From JADCGM01 sp943368345 (GTDB lineage Bacteria; Pseudomonadota; Alphaproteobacteria; Sphingomonadales; Sphingomonadaceae): 55,057 bases of DNA. The notes below the pieces were generated by a model. The model was not told the DNA's origin. It worked only from the letters and a program-made list of their open reading frames with translations, and made no database searches. A program made the translations under genes and the position numbers. Positions 18,282-26,946 of the stretch are shown piece by piece. The DNA is taken from the NCBI GenBank assembly GCA_943368345.1, contig CALRKY020000021.1, forward strand, positions 1 to 55,057, read 5' to 3'. Each line of letters begins with the position of its first letter. Within the stretch, counting starts at the first letter, position 1.

Positions 18282-18581
18282 TTGGTTTACGGTCCCGGAC
18301 TTCGTCTCGACAAATGGTTGTGGTTTGCCCGGCTGACCAAAAGCCGGACTAAAGCCCAGGCTCTGGCCGAGAGCCGACATCTGAGACTGGACGGGAGGGT
18401 GATAGAGCGCGCATCGGCGCTGGTCCGGCCCGGATCGGTACTCAGTTTTCCGCAAGGTGACAGTGTCAGGGTGATCCGTGTCGAAGCGATTGGGGACCGT
18501 CGCGGTCCGGCGGAACAGACCTGGCATCTCTACAGCGACCTGTCCGCCCCGCAGTTTGCGTTGACGGCATCCGCCACCTGA
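18282..18581 (+). CDS. S4-domain RNA-binding protein (HslR/Hsp15-like)
   Basis: 99 residues. The S4 fold is visible as LRLDKWLWFARLTKSRTKAQ, then AESRHLRLDGRVIERASALVRPGSVLSF, the pattern of the Hsp15 family that binds stalled 50S subunits. The start is a TTG at 18282: a near-perfect GAGGAGGT at 18267-18274 sits 7 bases upstream, overlapping the helicase stop codon, and no ATG in frame fits. Pairing with an RNA helicase suggests a joint role in RNA or ribosome handling; this is inference. Confidence 0.87.
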   Translation: MVYGPGLRLDKWLWFARLTKSRTKAQALAESRHLRLDGRVIERASALVRPGSVLSFPQGDSVRVIRVEAIGDRRGPAEQTWHLYSDLSAPQFALTASAT

Positions 18582-18627
18582 CGCTAGCAAGCAAATCAAC
18601 CGGAGCTGAGAGAGTGGATTTTCGCCG

Positions 18628-18969
18628 ATGACCTATGTGGTGACCGAGGCCTGCATCAAGTGCAAATATATGGACTGCATCGAGGTTTGCCCCGTGGATT
18701 GCTTCTACGAGGGCGAAAACATGGTCGTCATCAACCCCAATGAGTGCATCGACTGCGGCGTCTGCGAACCGGAATGCCCGGCGGAGGCGATCCTGCCAGA
18801 CACCGAGAGCGGGTTGGAAAAATGGCTGGAACTCAACAACACCTATTCCAGCCAATGGCCGAACATCACCGTCAAGGGCAAATCCCCTGCTGACGCCGAT
18901 GATCACAAGGGCGTCGACGGCAAGTTCGATAAATATTTCTCGGCAGAAGCGGGAACCGACGGGCAGTAG
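18628..18969 (+). CDS. fdxA: 7Fe ferredoxin
   Basis: 113 residues of the Azotobacter ferredoxin I type. Nine cysteines: by homology Cys9, Cys17 and Cys50 hold the 3Fe-4S cluster and Cys21, Cys40, Cys43 and Cys46 the 4Fe-4S cluster; Cys12 and Cys25 are the two non-ligand cysteines also found in the family. The C-terminal extension (SGLEKWLELNNTYSSQWPNI) is typical of FdxA in alphaproteobacteria. It follows the S4 gene by 46 bases, a frequent arrangement. Soluble electron carrier; partner unknown. Confidence 0.95.
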   Translation: MTYVVTEACIKCKYMDCIEVCPVDCFYEGENMVVINPNECIDCGVCEPECPAEAILPDTESGLEKWLELNNTYSSQWPNITVKGKSPADADDHKGVDGKFDKYFSAEAGTDGQ

Positions 18970-18972
18970 GCC

Positions 18973-20358
18973 TTAAGGCAGCGCGTCGAGCGCTGCCTTG
19001 GCAAAGCGCGCGGCGTCAAATTGCCCGCCGCTCGCCTTGTCGAAGCCGCGCCGCACGATGACGACGTTCCGCGATGGAATGATCATCACGATCTGTCCCC
19101 GGTTGCCGAGCATCGCATAGGTGTCGGACGGCAGGCCCTCGACCCCGTCGAACGTCCAGAAACTGGCGCCATAGCCGCGTTTTCCGGGCGCATGGCCTGC
19201 GGGCTGTACAGGGGCTGGCGTGGCGACGAAGCGGGCCCAGCCTGGCGGGAGCAACTGTTCGCTGCCCCATTTGCCATCTGCGAGATAGAGCAATCCCAAA
19301 CGGCCAAGATCACGGGCCGTCGTCCAGACTTGGCTGGAGAGGACAAAATTTCCACGCCAATCGGTTTCCGGTGTGGTCCGGGTCATGCCGATCCGCCAGA
19401 AAAGTTCGGTGAACGGAAACTCCAGCGCGCGGCGGCCCCCATTGGTCGCCCAGCGAAGGGCGCGGGCCGCCAGCAATGTATCGTTGTTGGCATAGTTGAA
19501 CCGGGTGCCCGCTGCGACCTCGACCGGCATGGTGGCGGCGGTTTCCTCAACCGTCGCGCCGCCGACATAGACTTCGTCGGTCCGGTTCCCGGGACCATTG
19601 GTCCACAGGCCGCTGTTCATCTGCAGCAGGTTGTTGAGGGTGATGGTGGCGCGCGGGTCACCTGACGACTGCCAGTCTGGCACTGGGGCTGGAGCCGCCG
19701 GGTCAAGGAAGCTGAGTTCTGCCGCCCGGCCGACCAACGTGCCGGTGATGCTTTTGGCGACCGACCAGGTCCGCTGCGGGACGTGCGGGCCATAGCCGTC
19801 ACGGTACCGCTCCGCGACGATGCGACCTTCAGCGATGACGACAACGGCGGTGGTTTCGGTTCCGGCACCAAAGCTCGCACGATCGAACGCCTTGGCAACG
19901 GCCGCATCCAATTTCGCCCGTTTGGATTTTGGCAGGGGTTGGACCGCGCCGATATCGCCCATCGGCCACGGCTGGGCGTCAAGATCGGGCGCGGTGACGC
20001 TGTCCAGCCTCGGCAGGTCGGCAACCGCCGTCATCGGTGCGCCGATTGGCAGCTGGGCGCAGCCGAGACGGGGCCGCCAGGCCGCAATCCGCGGGGGCAG
20101 GGCCGGATCGAACGCCACCGCCACGGTTTTGGCCACCGGGTCGATGCTGGCGGCCAGCGTCGGCACGATATCGGCATAATCCGCATAGATGCCGGTCAAA
20201 TCGTCGGCTGTGACCTGCGCCTCGGTCTGGCCAGCGGTGAACATGCCGCTGCACAGGAAGGCCGCCTTGTAACCTGCCGCGAGCGCGCGGGTGTGATTGC
20301 CCGGTGCGGCACTGACTGCCGAGGACAGGGCAAGCAGCGGGATCAGAAACAGCTTCAT
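18973..20358 (-). CDS. Exported serine hydrolase, beta-lactamase class C fold
   Basis: 461 residues with a signal peptide (MKLFLIPLLALSSAVSA, cut before APGN). The penicillin-binding/beta-lactamase fold has Ser199-x-x-Lys202 (SVAK) and Tyr289-Ala-Asn291 (YAN), the class C nucleophile and second motif. A degenerate third motif lies in the GYGASFWTFDG region. Members include esterases, 6-aminohexanoate-dimer hydrolase and D-aminopeptidases; the W-S-V-A-K-S-I-T-G-T context is near the NylB group. About 120 N-terminal residues precede the fold and contain Cys36 and Cys100, perhaps a disulfide. The substrate is unknown. Confidence 0.87.
   Translation of the reverse strand: MKLFLIPLLALSSAVSAAPGNHTRALAAGYKAAFLCSGMFTAGQTEAQVTADDLTGIYADYADIVPTLAASIDPVAKTVAVAFDPALPPRIAAWRPRLGCAQLPIGAPMTAVADLPRLDSVTAPDLDAQPWPMGDIGAVQPLPKSKRAKLDAAVAKAFDRASFGAGTETTAVVVIAEGRIVAERYRDGYGPHVPQRTWSVAKSITGTLVGRAAELSFLDPAAPAPVPDWQSSGDPRATITLNNLLQMNSGLWTNGPGNRTDEVYVGGATVEETAATMPVEVAAGTRFNYANNDTLLAARALRWATNGGRRALEFPFTELFWRIGMTRTTPETDWRGNFVLSSQVWTTARDLGRLGLLYLADGKWGSEQLLPPGWARFVATPAPVQPAGHAPGKRGYGASFWTFDGVEGLPSDTYAMLGNRGQIVMIIPSRNVVIVRRGFDKASGGQFDAARFAKAALDALP
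18975..18999. terminator. Hairpin between convergent fdxA and serine hydrolase genes
   Basis: Perfect 10-bp inverted repeat AAGGCAGCGC / GCGCTGCCTT with a 5-base loop, 5 bases after the fdxA stop. It overlaps the last codons and stop of the minus-strand hydrolase. No T-run follows on either strand, so intrinsic termination is unproven; it may block read-through from both sides. Confidence 0.5.
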
Positions 20359-20640
20359 GGCAAACCTCGCATTGGCGGATAGCAACCGGAGATGACAGGG
20401 CAATGCGCCGCTTTGAGATGCGTGTGGCGAATCTGTCACTTTTCTGTTATGAAGATATTTGAACCCACCGGAAAGGTGGGGACTGACGAGTGTTTCGGTT
20501 CTGCTCCTGTCCTGCCGGAGCCGGACCTTCAAACCGGGAAAAAACGCGCAGGATGCCCGCAATCTCCGTCCAGTCCGCTTTCGCGGTCCGGGCTGCTTTT
20601 GTCCCACGGGCAGCTGCGCAAGAACAGGAAAGAGACCTTC
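20359..20640 (+). promoter_or_regulatory. carD upstream region with a 5' hairpin
   Basis: 282 bases between the divergent hydrolase and carD. A compact inverted repeat CCCACC-GGAAA-GGTGGG lies at 20464-20480, just after an AT-rich stretch (TTCTGTTATGAAGATATTTG) that could hold a promoter. The remaining 160 bases before the ATG carry no gene I can support, so carD seems to have a long leader. Promoter position is inference. Confidence 0.4.
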
Positions 20641-21144
20641 ATGGCCACAGCCCAACCGCTTGCCTTCGTCGTCGGCGATCATGTCGTTTATCCCAAGCAC
20701 GGCGTTGGTCGTGTCACCGAAGTCCAGAGTTCCGAAATCGCTGGCATGGCGCTGGAACTCTATGTGCTGCGCTTCGAGAAGGAACGGATGACGCTCCGCG
20801 TGCCGACCAACAAGGCCGAGAGCGCCGGGATGCGCAAATTGTCGTCGAACGCGACGCTGCAGGAAGCGCTGACCACGCTGAAGGGCAAACCGCGGATCAA
20901 GCGTACCATGTGGTCGCGCCGGGCCCAGGAATATGAGGCAAAGATCAATTCGGGCGATCTGGTTTCCATCGCCGAAGTGGTCCGCGACCTGCACCGGGCC
21001 GAGGATCAGCCGGAGCAAAGCTATTCGGAACGGCAAATCTACGAAGCCGCCGTTAGCCGCCTCGCCCGCGAACTCGCCGCAATGGAAAATATCGACGAAC
21101 CGGCCGCCCAGGCGAAAATCGAAAGCGTCCTGAAGGCGGCTTAA
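20641..21144 (+). CDS. carD: CarD family transcriptional regulator
   Basis: 167 residues. The N-terminal Tudor-like RNA-polymerase interaction domain (FVVGDHVVYPKHGVGRVTEV to about residue 65) is followed by a helical C-terminal domain rich in basic and aromatic residues (RTMWSRRAQEYEAKINSGDL, SERQIYEAAVSRLAREL). CarD binds the RNA polymerase beta subunit and stabilises open complexes at ribosomal and housekeeping promoters. The start at 20641 is preceded by AAAGAGA. It is convergent with the UvrD/PcrA gene, with a 4-base overlap. Confidence 0.93.
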   Translation: MATAQPLAFVVGDHVVYPKHGVGRVTEVQSSEIAGMALELYVLRFEKERMTLRVPTNKAESAGMRKLSSNATLQEALTTLKGKPRIKRTMWSRRAQEYEAKINSGDLVSIAEVVRDLHRAEDQPEQSYSERQIYEAAVSRLARELAAMENIDEPAAQAKIESVLKAA

Positions 21145-23417
21145 GCGGTCACAACCTCGACGAAGCTGTCCAGCACCCGTTTGTGGCCGGCTTTTTCGAA
21201 GTCGATTTCCAGTTTGTTGCCGTCGATGGCGGTCACTGCGCCGTAGCCGAATTTGGAGTGGAAAACCCGGGTGCCGATGACGACGTCGCTGCGGGCCTGC
21301 TGCCCGACGGTCACTGAGGTTGGCCTGGTGTCGATCAGGCTGCCCCGGGGTTTCGGGGTGCTGCCGCTCGCAGCGCGCTGCCAGCCCGGGCCGCGGCCCG
21401 TTCCCCGGTCGGCGATGCGAAACGGGTCATTGTCGAACAGCGCCGCGCGCCACAGGCTGGCACCGCCCGACATGGTGGTCTCCGCGTCGACGTGGGCGGG
21501 CGGAAGTTCGCCGACGAAGCGGGAGGGGATTGAGCTGGTCCACTGGCCGTAGATCCGGCGGTTGGCGGCGTGCACGATGATGGCCTGGTGCCGTGCCCGG
21601 GTCAGCCCGACATAGGCCAGGCGGCGCTCCTCCTCCAGCCCGACGGTTCCGGTTTCGTCGAGCGTCCGCTGGCTCGGGAACACACCTTCCTCCCAACCGA
21701 CCAGAAACACCGTATCAAACTCCAACCCCTTCGCCGCGTGCAGGGTCATGATCGTGACCTTCTCGCTGACGTCCGATTGTTCATTCTCCATTACCAGCGC
21801 GACATGGTCGAGGAAGCTGCCGAGCGTTTCGAACTCCTCCATGGCGCGGGTCAGCTCCTGGAGGTTTTCCAGTCGCCCCGCCGCCTCCACCGAGCGGTCG
21901 GCCTGCCACATCGCCGCATAGCCCGACTCCTCGAGGATCAGCCGGGCGAGTTCAGCGTGCGGCAGCTGATCCAGCTGGCCGCGCCAGCGGACGATGTCGC
22001 CGAGCAGATTGCCGAGCGCCCGCCGGGCGGCCCCTGGCAGCTCATCGCTTTCGACGAGCGCGGCAGCGGCAGCCATCAGCGGCATCTGGCGGGCGCGGGC
22101 GAGGCTGTGCACCCGCTGGAGGCTTTTGTCGCCAAGGCCGCGCTTCGGGGTGTTGACGATCCGTTCAAACGCCAGATCGTCCGACGGCTGGTTGACGCAG
22201 CGCAGATAGGCGAGGGCGTCGCGGATTTCGGCCCGTTCGTAGAATCGAAAGCCGCCGACGATGCGGTAGGGCATGCCGATGGTGATGAACCGGTCTTCAA
22301 ATTCGCGAGTCTGGAATTGGGCCCGGACCAGGATCGCGCAATCGTTGAGGGACTGGTGCCGACGCTGGACCGCCTCCAGCCGCTCGCCGACCAGCCGCGC
22401 CTCCTCCGGGCCGTCCCAGACCCCGATGACGCTAACCTTGTCGCCGTCGCCGCTGTCCGTCCAAAGCGTTTTGCCCAGCCGCCCGGAATTCCTGGCGATT
22501 AGACCGCCCGCAGCGCCCAGAATATGGGAGGTCGAGCGATAATTCTGCTCCAGCCGGATGATCTTCGCGCCCGGGAAATCCTGTTCAAACCGCAGGATAT
22601 TGGCAACCTCAGCGCCTCGCCAGGAGTATATCGACTGGTCGTCATCCCCGACGCAGCAGATGTTCTTGCGGTCCTGTGCCAAGAGGCGCAGCCATAGATA
22701 TTGGCTGACATTGGTGTCCTGATATTCATCGACGAGCACATATTTGAAGCGCCGCTGATAATCGACCAGCACGTCCGGATGCCTTGCGAAAATCGTCAGC
22801 ATGTGGAGCAGTAGGTCGCCGAAATCGGCAGCGTTCAGGGCGATCAGCCGGGCCTGATAGGCGGCGTAGAGCTCGCCACCGCGCCCGTCGGCGAAGGCAA
22901 ATCCATCGTCCTTGCCGACCCGGTCCGGGGTCCAGCCGCGATTCTTCCATTTGTCGATCACCCCGGCCAACGCCCGGGCGGGCCAGCGTTTCTCGTCAAT
23001 GCCGGCGGCGATGATCACCTGTTTCAGCAAGCGTTGCTGATCATCGGTGTCGAGGATGGTGAAATTGGATTTGAGCCCGACCAGTTCGGCGTGGCGGCGC
23101 AGCATCCGCGCGGCGACCGCATGGAAGGTACCGAGGAATGGCATTCCCTCCACCACCTCGCCAAGGATCGCGCCAATCCGGTGCTGCATCTCCCGCGCCG
23201 CCTTGTTGGTGAAGGTCACCGCCAGGATTTCCGATGGCCATGCGCGCCTAGTCCAGATCAGATGCGCAAGGCGGGCCGTCAACGCCTTGGTTTTGCCGGT
23301 TCCGGCCCCGGCCAGCATCAGCACCGGGCCTTCCGACGTCAGCACGGCCTCCCGCTGCGGCGGGTTGAGACCGGCGAGATAGGGTGGGTCCTCGGAAAGG
23401 TCAGCGGGGGTGGACAT
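21141..23417 (-). CDS. UvrD/PcrA-type DNA helicase
   Basis: 758 residues, SF1A 3'-5' helicase. Motif I AGAGTGKT (36-43), motif Ia VTFTNKAAREM, motif II VDEYQDT (229-235), motif III GDDDQSIYSWRGA, motif IV LEQNYRST, motif V VTIMTLHAAKGLEFD, motif VI EEERRLAYVGLTRAR. The last 45 residues (GTRVFHSKFGYGAVTAIDGN to the end) form the Tudor-like domain that in PcrA/UvrD binds RNA polymerase. Roles: excision and transcription-coupled repair, R-loop removal. The start at 23417 gives MSTPADL; the ORF's upstream extension overlaps the divergent MBL gene's promoter. Confidence 0.94.
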   Translation of the reverse strand: MSTPADLSEDPPYLAGLNPPQREAVLTSEGPVLMLAGAGTGKTKALTARLAHLIWTRRAWPSEILAVTFTNKAAREMQHRIGAILGEVVEGMPFLGTFHAVAARMLRRHAELVGLKSNFTILDTDDQQRLLKQVIIAAGIDEKRWPARALAGVIDKWKNRGWTPDRVGKDDGFAFADGRGGELYAAYQARLIALNAADFGDLLLHMLTIFARHPDVLVDYQRRFKYVLVDEYQDTNVSQYLWLRLLAQDRKNICCVGDDDQSIYSWRGAEVANILRFEQDFPGAKIIRLEQNYRSTSHILGAAGGLIARNSGRLGKTLWTDSGDGDKVSVIGVWDGPEEARLVGERLEAVQRRHQSLNDCAILVRAQFQTREFEDRFITIGMPYRIVGGFRFYERAEIRDALAYLRCVNQPSDDLAFERIVNTPKRGLGDKSLQRVHSLARARQMPLMAAAAALVESDELPGAARRALGNLLGDIVRWRGQLDQLPHAELARLILEESGYAAMWQADRSVEAAGRLENLQELTRAMEEFETLGSFLDHVALVMENEQSDVSEKVTIMTLHAAKGLEFDTVFLVGWEEGVFPSQRTLDETGTVGLEEERRLAYVGLTRARHQAIIVHAANRRIYGQWTSSIPSRFVGELPPAHVDAETTMSGGASLWRAALFDNDPFRIADRGTGRGPGWQRAASGSTPKPRGSLIDTRPTSVTVGQQARSDVVIGTRVFHSKFGYGAVTAIDGNKLEIDFEKAGHKRVLDSFVEVVTA

Positions 23418-23518
23418 GCCGGAACAGGTACGGAACATGTTTCGCTCTGCCAAGCAAATTGACGGCTTAGCCTTACCGACAGGGTGACATGCTGCACTGC
23501 ACACAGTACCGCAGGGCC

Positions 23519-24595
23519 ATGTCTGATGCCTCCCTCGCCATGACCCTGCCGCCCGCCGATGGCGATGAACTGCGGGGCCTTGCCTATCCGCTGGGCCGCT
23601 GGACCCCGGAGCCGGGCAAGCTTCATCCTGTTGCCGACGGGGTTTTCTGGCTGCGGATGCCGCTGCCGTTCAGCCTCAATCACATCAACCTGTGGGTGCT
23701 GGATGACGGTGACGGCTGGGCGATTGTCGATACCGGGCTGAATGTGCCGGTCTGCAAGGATATCTGGCGCAGCGTGTTTGACGGGCCGATGAAGGGCCGC
23801 GCCGTCAGCCGGGTTATCGTCACCCATTATCACCCGGATCACCTCGGCCTTGCCGGCTGGCTCACCCATAAATGGGGCGTGCCGCTGGAAATGAGCCGGG
23901 GCGAGTATCTGCTGGCCCGGACTCTGACGCTCGATATCGCCGACGCGCCGCCCGAGGCTGCTATTGATTTCTATGCCAGGGCCGGTTGGCCGACCGAGCC
24001 GCTCGACAAGATGCGGGCGACCGGCTGGGGCCGGTTTAACATGGTGGTGTCGCGCCTGCCGATTGGCTTCAAGCGACTGCGGGATGGGGAGGTGCTCTGC
24101 ATCGGCGGACGCGCCTGGCGGATTGTGGTGGGCAGCGGGCATTCGCCGGAACATGCCTGCCTGGTGTGTGACGAGGACGGGCTGATGATCTCGGGGGATC
24201 AGGTGCTACCGCGCATCACCTCCAATGTCTCGGTCTACCCAACCGAGCCCCGGGGCGACCCGTTGCGCGATTGGCTGGACAGCCTGACCAAGCTGGGCGG
24301 GCTTGATGAAAATCTGCTGGTCCTCCCGGCGCACAACGAGCCGTTCACCCGGCTGCATGTCCGGCTCGACCAGTTGCGGCAGGACCATATGCGCAAGCTG
24401 GAGGCGCTGGAGGCATTTTGCAGCGAACCACGCACCGCGCTCGACTGTTTCCCGAGCGTGTTTGGCCGCCCGATCAAGCCCGACGAGATCATGATGGCGA
24501 CCGGCGAAGCGCTCGCACACCTGCACTGGCTGGAAAGCGAGCGGAAGATCGTGCGGCTCAGCGACGGCCCGGTGGACCATTTCGTCCGCAACTAG
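23519..24595 (+). CDS. MBL-fold metallohydrolase
   Basis: 358 residues. The zinc-binding motif is H103-x-H105-x-D107-H108 (THYHPDHLG), then GHSPEH, the SGDQVL aspartate and a final PAHNEP histidine, a complete dinuclear site of glyoxalase II-like type. About 100 residues follow the core (helical, ending near HLHWLESERKI), as in a subgroup of uncharacterised alphaproteobacterial proteins. The substrate is unknown. ATG at 23519 with a weak GGG upstream; divergent from uvrD. Confidence 0.87.
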   Translation: MSDASLAMTLPPADGDELRGLAYPLGRWTPEPGKLHPVADGVFWLRMPLPFSLNHINLWVLDDGDGWAIVDTGLNVPVCKDIWRSVFDGPMKGRAVSRVIVTHYHPDHLGLAGWLTHKWGVPLEMSRGEYLLARTLTLDIADAPPEAAIDFYARAGWPTEPLDKMRATGWGRFNMVVSRLPIGFKRLRDGEVLCIGGRAWRIVVGSGHSPEHACLVCDEDGLMISGDQVLPRITSNVSVYPTEPRGDPLRDWLDSLTKLGGLDENLLVLPAHNEPFTRLHVRLDQLRQDHMRKLEALEAFCSEPRTALDCFPSVFGRPIKPDEIMMATGEALAHLHWLESERKIVRLSDGPVDHFVRN

Positions 24596-25011
24596 CGCTT
24601 GCAATCCCCGGTGCGTTTGAATTCGCCGCGCATCTCGAACGCGTCCTTGCCGGCGATGCCTTGCGATTCGACCACGAATATACCCGCTGCATCCCGCCGG
24701 ATGTCGGTGCGGCCATAGCCGGAGCCCTTGCAGATATAGGTGACGATCGCGCGGTCCGGGGTGTCCTCGATGACGGTATGTTCGCAGGCGGCGCTGGCCG
24801 CTTTGTGGCCGGCATGGACGATCATATCAGGCGCCATCAGGCATTGGTTCTCACCCGACGCATTGCGCATCTTTGAGTCTTCATCGAGCGGGGTGATTTT
24901 CCATTGACCGGGTGTGAAGCCGCCGGTGTTGAACAATTGCAGCTGCGGGGCCCCGGCAGCGACCAGCAGGCCCAGTGCAGGCGGGACAAAAAGCAGGCGC
25001 AGGTTTCGCAC
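24592..25011 (-). CDS. DUF3617 family exported protein
   Basis: 139 residues. A hydrophobic leader (LRLLFVPPALGLLVAAGAP) is followed by FTPGQWKITPL, then paired cysteines (NQCLMAP, AACEHTVIED, YICKGSG, TGDCKR), the DUF3617 layout of small periplasmic or lipoprotein-like domains of unknown function. I place the start at GTG 25011 because AAGGA lies 7 bases upstream; an ATG at 25077 lacks a signal and would put 22 polar residues before the leader. It overlaps the MBL gene tail-to-tail by 4 bases. Confidence 0.78.
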   Translation of the reverse strand: MRNLRLLFVPPALGLLVAAGAPQLQLFNTGGFTPGQWKITPLDEDSKMRNASGENQCLMAPDMIVHAGHKAASAACEHTVIEDTPDRAIVTYICKGSGYGRTDIRRDAAGIFVVESQGIAGKDAFEMRGEFKRTGDCKR

Positions 25012-25146
25012 GCGGAAATCCTTCGTGTTGAGTTCAGACCAGATGTGAAGCCGATTTATGGCCGATTCAAGGAACACATGCTGAATGCGTCGTTATGCGC
25101 CGTTCATGTTCGACACCCGCCTGTCATCCTGACGGGGGTCTGGTGA

Positions 25147-26016
25147 TCAGACCGTGATCTTGAAGGTCCTGGCGCAGAAGGCGCAATCGACGCAGACGAG
25201 GCCGTCGTCGCCGCGCATGTGGCTGCGGTCCTCCTCGGCCATCCGGCCCAGCACGTCGGCGATATAGTCGGGGGAGCAGCGGCAACCCCGGGTGAGCGGC
25301 ACGGGGGTGAGGGTGCGCACCTTCTCCTCATGCAGCAGCCGCCACAGCAGGTCATCGAGCGGTAGGGCCGGATCGGTCAATTCCGCCGCCTGAACAGTTT
25401 CGCCAAGCGCCAGCACATGCTGCCAGTCCGGGTCACTGTCCCGCACCGACAGCCGTTCCCGGCCAATTTCCCCTTCCGGCAAATGCTGGAGAAGCAGGCC
25501 GCCGGCATGGGGGCCGCGCAGGTCGATGCCGGTCCGGATCAGCGTCGGGATTTGTTCGGAGCTGGCAAAATATTGCTCGGCAGCGTGGCAGAGTGTGTCC
25601 CCCTCAAGCGGGACAATGCCCTGATAGCGTTCCGCTGCCAGCGTCTGGTCAAGGGTGATTGCCAGATAGCCCTCCCCGAAAATGTCGCGCAGCTGCGACT
25701 TGCGGGTCAGCAGCGCCGCCCGGTCGGGATCGGCGATGCGGAGATAGCCGCGCAGCTCCCCGCCCTTGTAATCGCAGACCAACAGGTCAACGGGACCGCC
25801 ACTCGCCTGGGCCTGGAGCGTCATCTGCCCCTCATCAGGCCGGAGCGTCGAGCCAACCAATGCGGTCAAGACCAGCGCCTCCGCCAGCAGTCCGGCGAGC
25901 ACCGGCGGATAGTCGTGCGCCGACAGGATGGTGTCGAGCGTCGGGCCGAGCCGCAGCACCCGCCCGCGCGCATGCCGCCCCGGGACCGTGAAGCCAAGGA
26001 CGGTATCGCTGCTCAT
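25147..26016 (-). CDS. hslO: Hsp33 redox-regulated chaperone
   Basis: 289 residues. The C-terminal zinc switch has Cys245-x-Cys247 (GCRCSPDYI) and Cys275-x2-Cys278 (VCVDCAF), with an extra Cys281. The N-terminal domain carries the family's ARGRVLRLG and AEALVLTALVGSTLR. Oxidation of the cysteines releases zinc and activates holdase function in the cytoplasm. Its ATG overlaps the argF stop (ATGA), so it is the third gene of argD-argF-hslO, a known alphaproteobacterial arrangement. Confidence 0.95.
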   Translation of the reverse strand: MSSDTVLGFTVPGRHARGRVLRLGPTLDTILSAHDYPPVLAGLLAEALVLTALVGSTLRPDEGQMTLQAQASGGPVDLLVCDYKGGELRGYLRIADPDRAALLTRKSQLRDIFGEGYLAITLDQTLAAERYQGIVPLEGDTLCHAAEQYFASSEQIPTLIRTGIDLRGPHAGGLLLQHLPEGEIGRERLSVRDSDPDWQHVLALGETVQAAELTDPALPLDDLLWRLLHEEKVRTLTPVPLTRGCRCSPDYIADVLGRMAEEDRSHMRGDDGLVCVDCAFCARTFKITV

Positions 26017-26945
26017 CCGATCTTGTTCAGGCACCAGAGCAATATGGCCTTTTGCGCGTGCAGCCGGTTTTCGGCTTCGTCCCACACAGCCGACTGCGCT
26101 CCGTCCATCACCCCGTCGACGACTTCCTCGCCGCGATGGGCGGGCAGGCAGTGCAGGAATACCGCCGAGGGATCGGCTTCGGCCATCAGGGCTGGCGTGA
26201 CCTGATAGGGCATCAGCGCCTTCAGCTTCGCGGCACTGCTGGTCTGCCCCATCGAAACCCAGGTGTCGGTGACGACGACATCAGCGCCCGCGACCGCATC
26301 GGTGGCCTTGCGCATCAAGTCGATTTCACCGCCGCGCGCTGCGGCCAGTGCGACAATCGCCTGGTCGGGATCATAGCCGTGCGGGGTGGCGACGCGGACC
26401 TCAAAGCCCATCAGACTGGCCGCTTCGATGATCGAATGCAGCACATTGTTGCCGTCCCCAAGCCAGGCCCAGCGGGTACCAGCAACAGGGCGGCCCAACC
26501 GTTCCTCCACCGTCATCATGTCGGCGACGATCTGGCAGGGGTGCGACAGGTCGGTGAGGCCGTTGATCACCGGCACGCTGGCGTAATTGGCGAGGTCCTG
26601 CACCGTCTGATGCGTGGCACAGCGCAGCATCATCGCATCGACATAGCGCGACATCACCCGTGCGGTGTCGGCGACGGTTTCGCCGCGTCCAAGCTGCATG
26701 TCGGTGGCGGACAGCACCATGTTCGACCCGCCTAGCTGGCGCATCGCCATATCGAACGAGACACGGGTCCGGGTTGACGGCTTTTCAAAGATCGACGCCA
26801 GCGTATGCCCGGCCAGCGGGGCATCGGCATCGGCGGCTCCCTTGGGCATCCCGCGCCGCCGCGTCTTTCGGGCATGGGCTTCATCCAAGATCGCCCGCAG
26901 ACCCTCCCGACCAGCGGTCGCGAGGTCGAGGAAATGGCGGGTCAC
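26013..26945 (-). CDS. argF: Ornithine carbamoyltransferase
   Basis: 310 residues, forming citrulline from ornithine and carbamoyl phosphate in arginine synthesis. The carbamoyl-phosphate site is S57-T-R-T-R61 (EKPSTRTRVSF); further motifs are DLSHPCQIVADMMTV, GDGNNVLHS, DTWVSMGQ (ornithine side) and the catalytic HCLPAHRG. A short insertion (ARKTRRRGMPKGAADADAP, about 25-43) precedes the STRTR motif. GTG at 26945 was chosen, one base after the argD stop; no ATG fits. Confidence 0.95.
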   Translation of the reverse strand: MTRHFLDLATAGREGLRAILDEAHARKTRRRGMPKGAADADAPLAGHTLASIFEKPSTRTRVSFDMAMRQLGGSNMVLSATDMQLGRGETVADTARVMSRYVDAMMLRCATHQTVQDLANYASVPVINGLTDLSHPCQIVADMMTVEERLGRPVAGTRWAWLGDGNNVLHSIIEAASLMGFEVRVATPHGYDPDQAIVALAAARGGEIDLMRKATDAVAGADVVVTDTWVSMGQTSSAAKLKALMPYQVTPALMAEADPSAVFLHCLPAHRGEEVVDGVMDGAQSAVWDEAENRLHAQKAILLWCLNKIG

Positions 26946-26946
26946 C

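Noticed and set aside
20359..20640. In-frame N-terminal extension of carD from 20392
   Set aside because: The extension has no CarD family sequence, while ATG 20641 starts right at the conserved domain with a purine tract upstream.
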